From positions 496,001 through 560,000 of the forward strand of contig NZ_CP069355.1 of NCBI RefSeq assembly GCF_016864375.1: 64,000 nt of DNA, read 5' to 3'. This document shows positions 61,218 to 64,000 of the stretch, in pieces (position 1 is the stretch's first letter; each line of letters opens with the position of its first letter). The stretch is from Microvirga sp. VF16 (lineage in GTDB: Bacteria; Pseudomonadota; Alphaproteobacteria; Rhizobiales; Beijerinckiaceae). Both the position numbers and the translations under genes were made by a program. The notes below the pieces were generated by a model. That model was not told the DNA's origin. It ran no database searches and saw only the letters and a list, made by a program, of their open reading frames with translations.

Positions 61218-62561
61218 TCAGAAGAAGGTGCGAATTGCTCCAGTGACGCGATAGTTGTCGTCCACAGTCAGGAGGCAACGCCATTTATCGAATGTAGTGC
61301 AGACATGCGAGACCCCGAAACCAACCATGTCACCCACTGCCAGTGGACTGCCAACAGGAACTTCTAAATAGGCATGCTGATCGTTTAAACGTAAGACACG
61401 ATGGCCCGGCGGTAGGGGTTGAGGTACAAGCATCTGGCCAGGACGTAACCAGCGCAACGGCAAGGGCATGTCCCAATCGTGCGAGATGTCTCGCTTACCC
61501 AATGTCGCAAACGCAAGCCCCGGTTCCGGCATTGACTGCACCGCGGCCCAGACCTCGAGCGCTGCTTCAGGGCGTGAGACAGCGAGCGCAGCTGCTTCCG
61601 GAGAGCGCTCGCAGATACGTCGAAAGGCGCGATCATAGGCGATGCTGTCATGGGTAATGTAGCAGCCGGAGCGAATCACCACTCGGTGCGGACGCGATCC
61701 CGCAAATCCCATGAGGCCGCGGCTGCACAGATCGAAAAACTCTGTTCCGCCAGCTGTCAGCAGGATTTCGTCACAGCCCCAAAGTCCCTCCGAATCACTG
61801 ACCTGAGCTAACTCCAGGATGGACTGCATCATTGCAGAAACTGCAGCCTCTCGCGCGGCTTGGTCGGCGCCCGGCACGATGCCTTCATACCCTTCAATTC
61901 CGGCGAGCAACACGCCGTCAGCCTGGCTAATGTGCCTCGCGAGATCCAACGCACGCTTTACGTCACGGACGCCAGTGCGCCCACCAGTGACTCCGACTTC
62001 TATTAGAAGTTTAAGCGGGGCAATATCGGAGCGATGAACCCATGCACTTATTAGCGCGGTGACGTTTTCGTGGCTGTCAACCAATGTATAGAAGTTGAGA
62101 TCCGGATGAGTCGCAGCGCAGTCGAGGGCAATTGCGATATTGCCGTCACCTACCAGTTGATTAGCAAGAATCACCCGGCGAATGCCGATAGCGGCAAAAA
62201 GCGCCAGTTGCTGCGCGGTAGCGGCCGTCAAACCCCAGACACCGTCCTCCATCTGCATACGAAACAGTTCCGGTGCTAGCGAAGTCTTGCCATGAGGTGC
62301 GAGATCTACGCCCGCGCTCTTCAAATACTCCGCCATCCAAGTGCGGTTACGCATCATCGCTGTTTCCCGCAACAACGCCACGGGCAACGGCAACCGCCTA
62401 TCTCCCAGAAAGAATCCCGCCTGCCCTACATCTGCAAATTTACCGGCGAACGAAGCAGGTATTCCCTTGCATAAAATCCCGGGAGACTCCTGTCCGAGTT
62501 GCTCCAGTGTATGCGCCATGACCGAGGAGTCATAGGGCTGGGAACTTAGGGATATGGACAT
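61218..62561 (-). CDS. DSD1-type amino acid deaminase (PLP, fold III)
   Basis: A 447-residue fold-type III PLP enzyme related to D-serine dehydratase and D-threonine aldolase. The PLP lysine lies in DLAPHGKTSLAPELF (near residue 92); TAGGTEFFDL and IRSGCYITHD are phosphate- and substrate-binding loops; the C-terminal DSD domain has SHVCTTFDKW with the zinc-binding His and Cys. It probably deaminates a D-hydroxyamino acid (D-serine, D-threonine or 3-hydroxyaspartate), releasing an imine that RidA can clear. First gene of the minus-strand operon. Confidence 0.88.
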   Translation of the reverse strand: MSISLSSQPYDSSVMAHTLEQLGQESPGILCKGIPASFAGKFADVGQAGFFLGDRRLPLPVALLRETAMMRNRTWMAEYLKSAGVDLAPHGKTSLAPELFRMQMEDGVWGLTAATAQQLALFAAIGIRRVILANQLVGDGNIAIALDCAATHPDLNFYTLVDSHENVTALISAWVHRSDIAPLKLLIEVGVTGGRTGVRDVKRALDLARHISQADGVLLAGIEGYEGIVPGADQAAREAAVSAMMQSILELAQVSDSEGLWGCDEILLTAGGTEFFDLCSRGLMGFAGSRPHRVVIRSGCYITHDSIAYDRAFRRICERSPEAAALAVSRPEAALEVWAAVQSMPEPGLAFATLGKRDISHDWDMPLPLRWLRPGQMLVPQPLPPGHRVLRLNDQHAYLEVPVGSPLAVGDMVGFGVSHVCTTFDKWRCLLTVDDNYRVTGAIRTFF

Positions 62562-62971
62562 GATACCAATCTCTTTTAGGCCGGGCCGCTATGCCTTGAT
62601 ATGCGCCTATCGGACAATGATAAGGCCTGACTTGCTGGAAAGAAAAGCAACATTCTATTTCAGATCTGTTAGCAAGAATTACAGGTCGTGTCGAAGCGCT
62701 GCACTCGTATGTGCCCGCTATCTCTGCACGCCTTTAGGTATGTATATGCATGACAGGTCTTTGAATGCGGCTTCAAACTGTAAGTATTATATACATATCT
62801 GTAAGAATTTTCAGGTTGTTTGGGCGAGATTTCTGACTGATTGTTTCCTGATCGGCTGCCCGGATAATCAAAAGCACAGGCCCAAGATTTAGGAAGCAAG
62901 CGGCCAAAAAGCAGAAAAAATTAAGGTGCAGCGACAACCTTCAAGCCATTGTGAAATAAAGGGAGCCAAAA
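62562..62971. promoter_or_regulatory. Divergent promoter region of catabolic operon and amino acid transporter
   Basis: About 410 bases, clearly more AT-rich than the genes around it, between the deaminase (minus) and the binding-protein gene (plus). TATATACATATC-like stretches near 62785-62800 could be promoter elements. LysR-type sites (T-N11-A) are probably here, but none stands out uniquely. Confidence 0.5.
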
Positions 62972-63769
62972 ATGAATCGTATGCTGAAGACAGTTCTCGC
63001 TATTATGCTTTTGTCGGGAGCTTCAAATGCACAGGAGGCGAGTACTAAGTCCTTGCGTGTTGGCAGCGACATCACGTCTCCTCCATACATTTTCTTTGAT
63101 AACAGCAAAAAGCCCGCGGGATTCGACGCAGAATTTATGGAAGCACTCGCAAAGGCAGGCAATTTCAAGCTGGAATTTCTTGATACTCGTTTCGAGAACC
63201 TTATTCTTGGTCTTAGCGCTAACAAGTTTGATGTCATTGCGTCGTCAATGTTCATCAAACCGGAACGCGCGAAGCAGATCGACTTTATACCTTATGCGAA
63301 TGCTGGTCTCGGCATCGCTTCCGTCGCAGCGGCGGAGTTCCAGCCGGAGACTGTCGATAAACTCTGCGGTAAGCGCGTCGGGTTGATTAAGGGAGCGGCT
63401 TATCGCGACACTATCCAGAAGATTTGTGCGGAAAAGGGCGAGGGCGTTGACATTCGTGAGTACCCGACCTCGGCTGAAGCAACGCAGGCGCTGCTCTCTG
63501 GGAATGTCGATGCCCAAGCAGATGATGCCGCTGTGCTCAAGGTTGCCGTTGATAAGACTAACGGCCGTGTGAAGATCAGCAGCAAGGAAGTTCTATTTCC
63601 AGTGGTCTTGGGGCTAGGTGTCTCCAAACAGCATCCTGAGATCAAAGGTACACTGGAGCAGGCGTTCGAGACTATCAAGAGTAACGGCGTCTATAAGGCA
63701 TTACTTGCGCGTTACAACCTGAGTGCTCCGTCTGAAGCGCAGTTCAAGGCAGCTACAGGGGAGAAGTGA
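62972..63769 (+). CDS. Polar amino acid ABC transporter binding protein (family 3)
   Basis: A 265-residue periplasmic SBP_bac_3 protein. Residues 1-20 are a Sec signal peptide (LKTVLAIMLLSGASNA). The ligand domain starts SLRVGSDITSPPYIFFDNSK, followed by GFDAEFMEALAKAG, LILGLSANKFDVIASSMF and KPERAKQIDFIPYA, all typical. Divergent from the D-amino-acid operon, so it probably imports that pathway's substrate. AGGGAG precedes the ATG. Confidence 0.93.
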   Translation: MNRMLKTVLAIMLLSGASNAQEASTKSLRVGSDITSPPYIFFDNSKKPAGFDAEFMEALAKAGNFKLEFLDTRFENLILGLSANKFDVIASSMFIKPERAKQIDFIPYANAGLGIASVAAAEFQPETVDKLCGKRVGLIKGAAYRDTIQKICAEKGEGVDIREYPTSAEATQALLSGNVDAQADDAAVLKVAVDKTNGRVKISSKEVLFPVVLGLGVSKQHPEIKGTLEQAFETIKSNGVYKALLARYNLSAPSEAQFKAATGEK

Positions 63770-63872
63770 TCTGCTGCTCCTCATACGGCCTGCCAATCTG
63801 GCGGGCCGTATAGCCCTGACTGGTCGTATTGGGAATAGAGTCAACAAATTAACTGCGAAGGTAAGCATTTGA

Positions 63873-64000
63873 ATGGGCGCCATCGATTGGTATTATGTCT
63901 TAGACCTGATCTTGGACGCCGACTTCTGGCGAGCAAGTGCTATGGTCGTCGTTCTTTCAGTGCTGACCTGGAGCGCAGGGCTAGTTCTCGGTCTGGGTGT
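63873..64000 (+). CDS. Amino acid ABC transporter permease (partial)
   Basis: The frame from the ATG at 63873 reads MGAIDWYYVLDLILDADFWR and ASAMVVVLSVLTWSAGLVLG before the window ends. This is the first membrane segment of a HisM/GlnP-type permease, as expected 100 bases after the binding protein gene. The rest lies outside the window. Confidence 0.8.
   Translation, partial: MGAIDWYYVLDLILDADFWRASAMVVVLSVLTWSAGLVLGLG

Noticed and set aside
1..64000. CRISPR arrays
   Set aside because: No series of regularly spaced direct repeats was seen; the only dense repeats are the RTX coding repeats and IS ends.

Overview
The window is high-GC DNA that looks like an accessory replicon or island of an alphaproteobacterium, most likely a Rhizobiales/Methylobacteriaceae member (Microvirga- or Methylobacterium-like). 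The best clue is a NepR anti-sigma / EcfG sigma pair, which is confined to Alphaproteobacteria. Supporting clues are the BioMNY biotin transporter, an RTX protein with a C-terminus common in that group, and many IS elements of types frequent in rhizobial plasmids. No replication gene, rRNA or core ribosomal gene is present, and pseudogenes and truncated genes are numerous.

Layout. (1) 0.4-2.1 kb: an IS110 transposase next to an IS6 remnant. (2) 2.3-3.7 kb: an MmgE/PrpD-family gene. (3) 4.0-15.7 kb: a nested stack of mobile elements. Two divergent IS66 copies in inverted orientation flank a decayed RIT (recombinase-in-trio) element with about 86-bp terminal inverted repeats. Its ritC is split by an IS91-type element plus a second RIT element with 35-bp inverted repeats. 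An IS630 sits in the right-hand IS66. (4) 16.0-24.7 kb, minus strand: an M20 amidohydrolase (AbgB-like), a complete peptide-type ABC transporter and an M24 peptidase/hydrolase, interrupted by an IS110 remnant. (5) 25.5-33.0 kb: an IS6 transposase and a 2221-residue RTX-type exoprotein gene. (6) 33.3-36.5 kb, divergent from it: a 7TM sensor histidine kinase, a single-domain response regulator and a MarR regulator. (7) 37-41 kb: small stress-type genes including cold-shock proteins, a broken ParB-like gene and nepR-ecfG. (8) 41.2-43.1 kb: an XRE remnant, a truncated IS30 and the remains of what looks like a Pycsar anti-phage locus (CNBD-TIR effector and PycC-like cyclase). (9) 43.2-45.6 kb: LysR, a divergent MDR oxidoreductase and a SnoaL-like protein. 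(10) 46.4-48.1 kb: a MULE-type insertion sequence read in two frames. (11) 48.5-54.0 kb: a tightly overlapped operon panD-like, bioM, bioN, bioY, acyl-CoA ligase, thiolase, MaoC hydratase. (12) 54.2-56.5 kb: remnants of folP, IS630 and an IS481-like element, and a tRNA-Leu-like sequence. (13) 56.5-64 kb: a catabolic operon (LysR, amidase, RidA, M20 peptidase, Asp/Glu-racemase-like protein, DSD1-type PLP deaminase) divergent from a polar amino acid ABC transporter that runs off the window.

How the parts work together. The two ABC clusters each pair an importer with hydrolases, suggesting scavenging of peptides, amides or acylated/D-amino acids. The biotin operon couples uptake to acyl-CoA chemistry, which fits biotin side-chain beta-oxidation or pimelate handling better than uptake alone. 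Single-base deletions in short homopolymer runs recur across unrelated genes. Either the region is decaying or the assembly has indel errors, and this matters for every frameshift call below.
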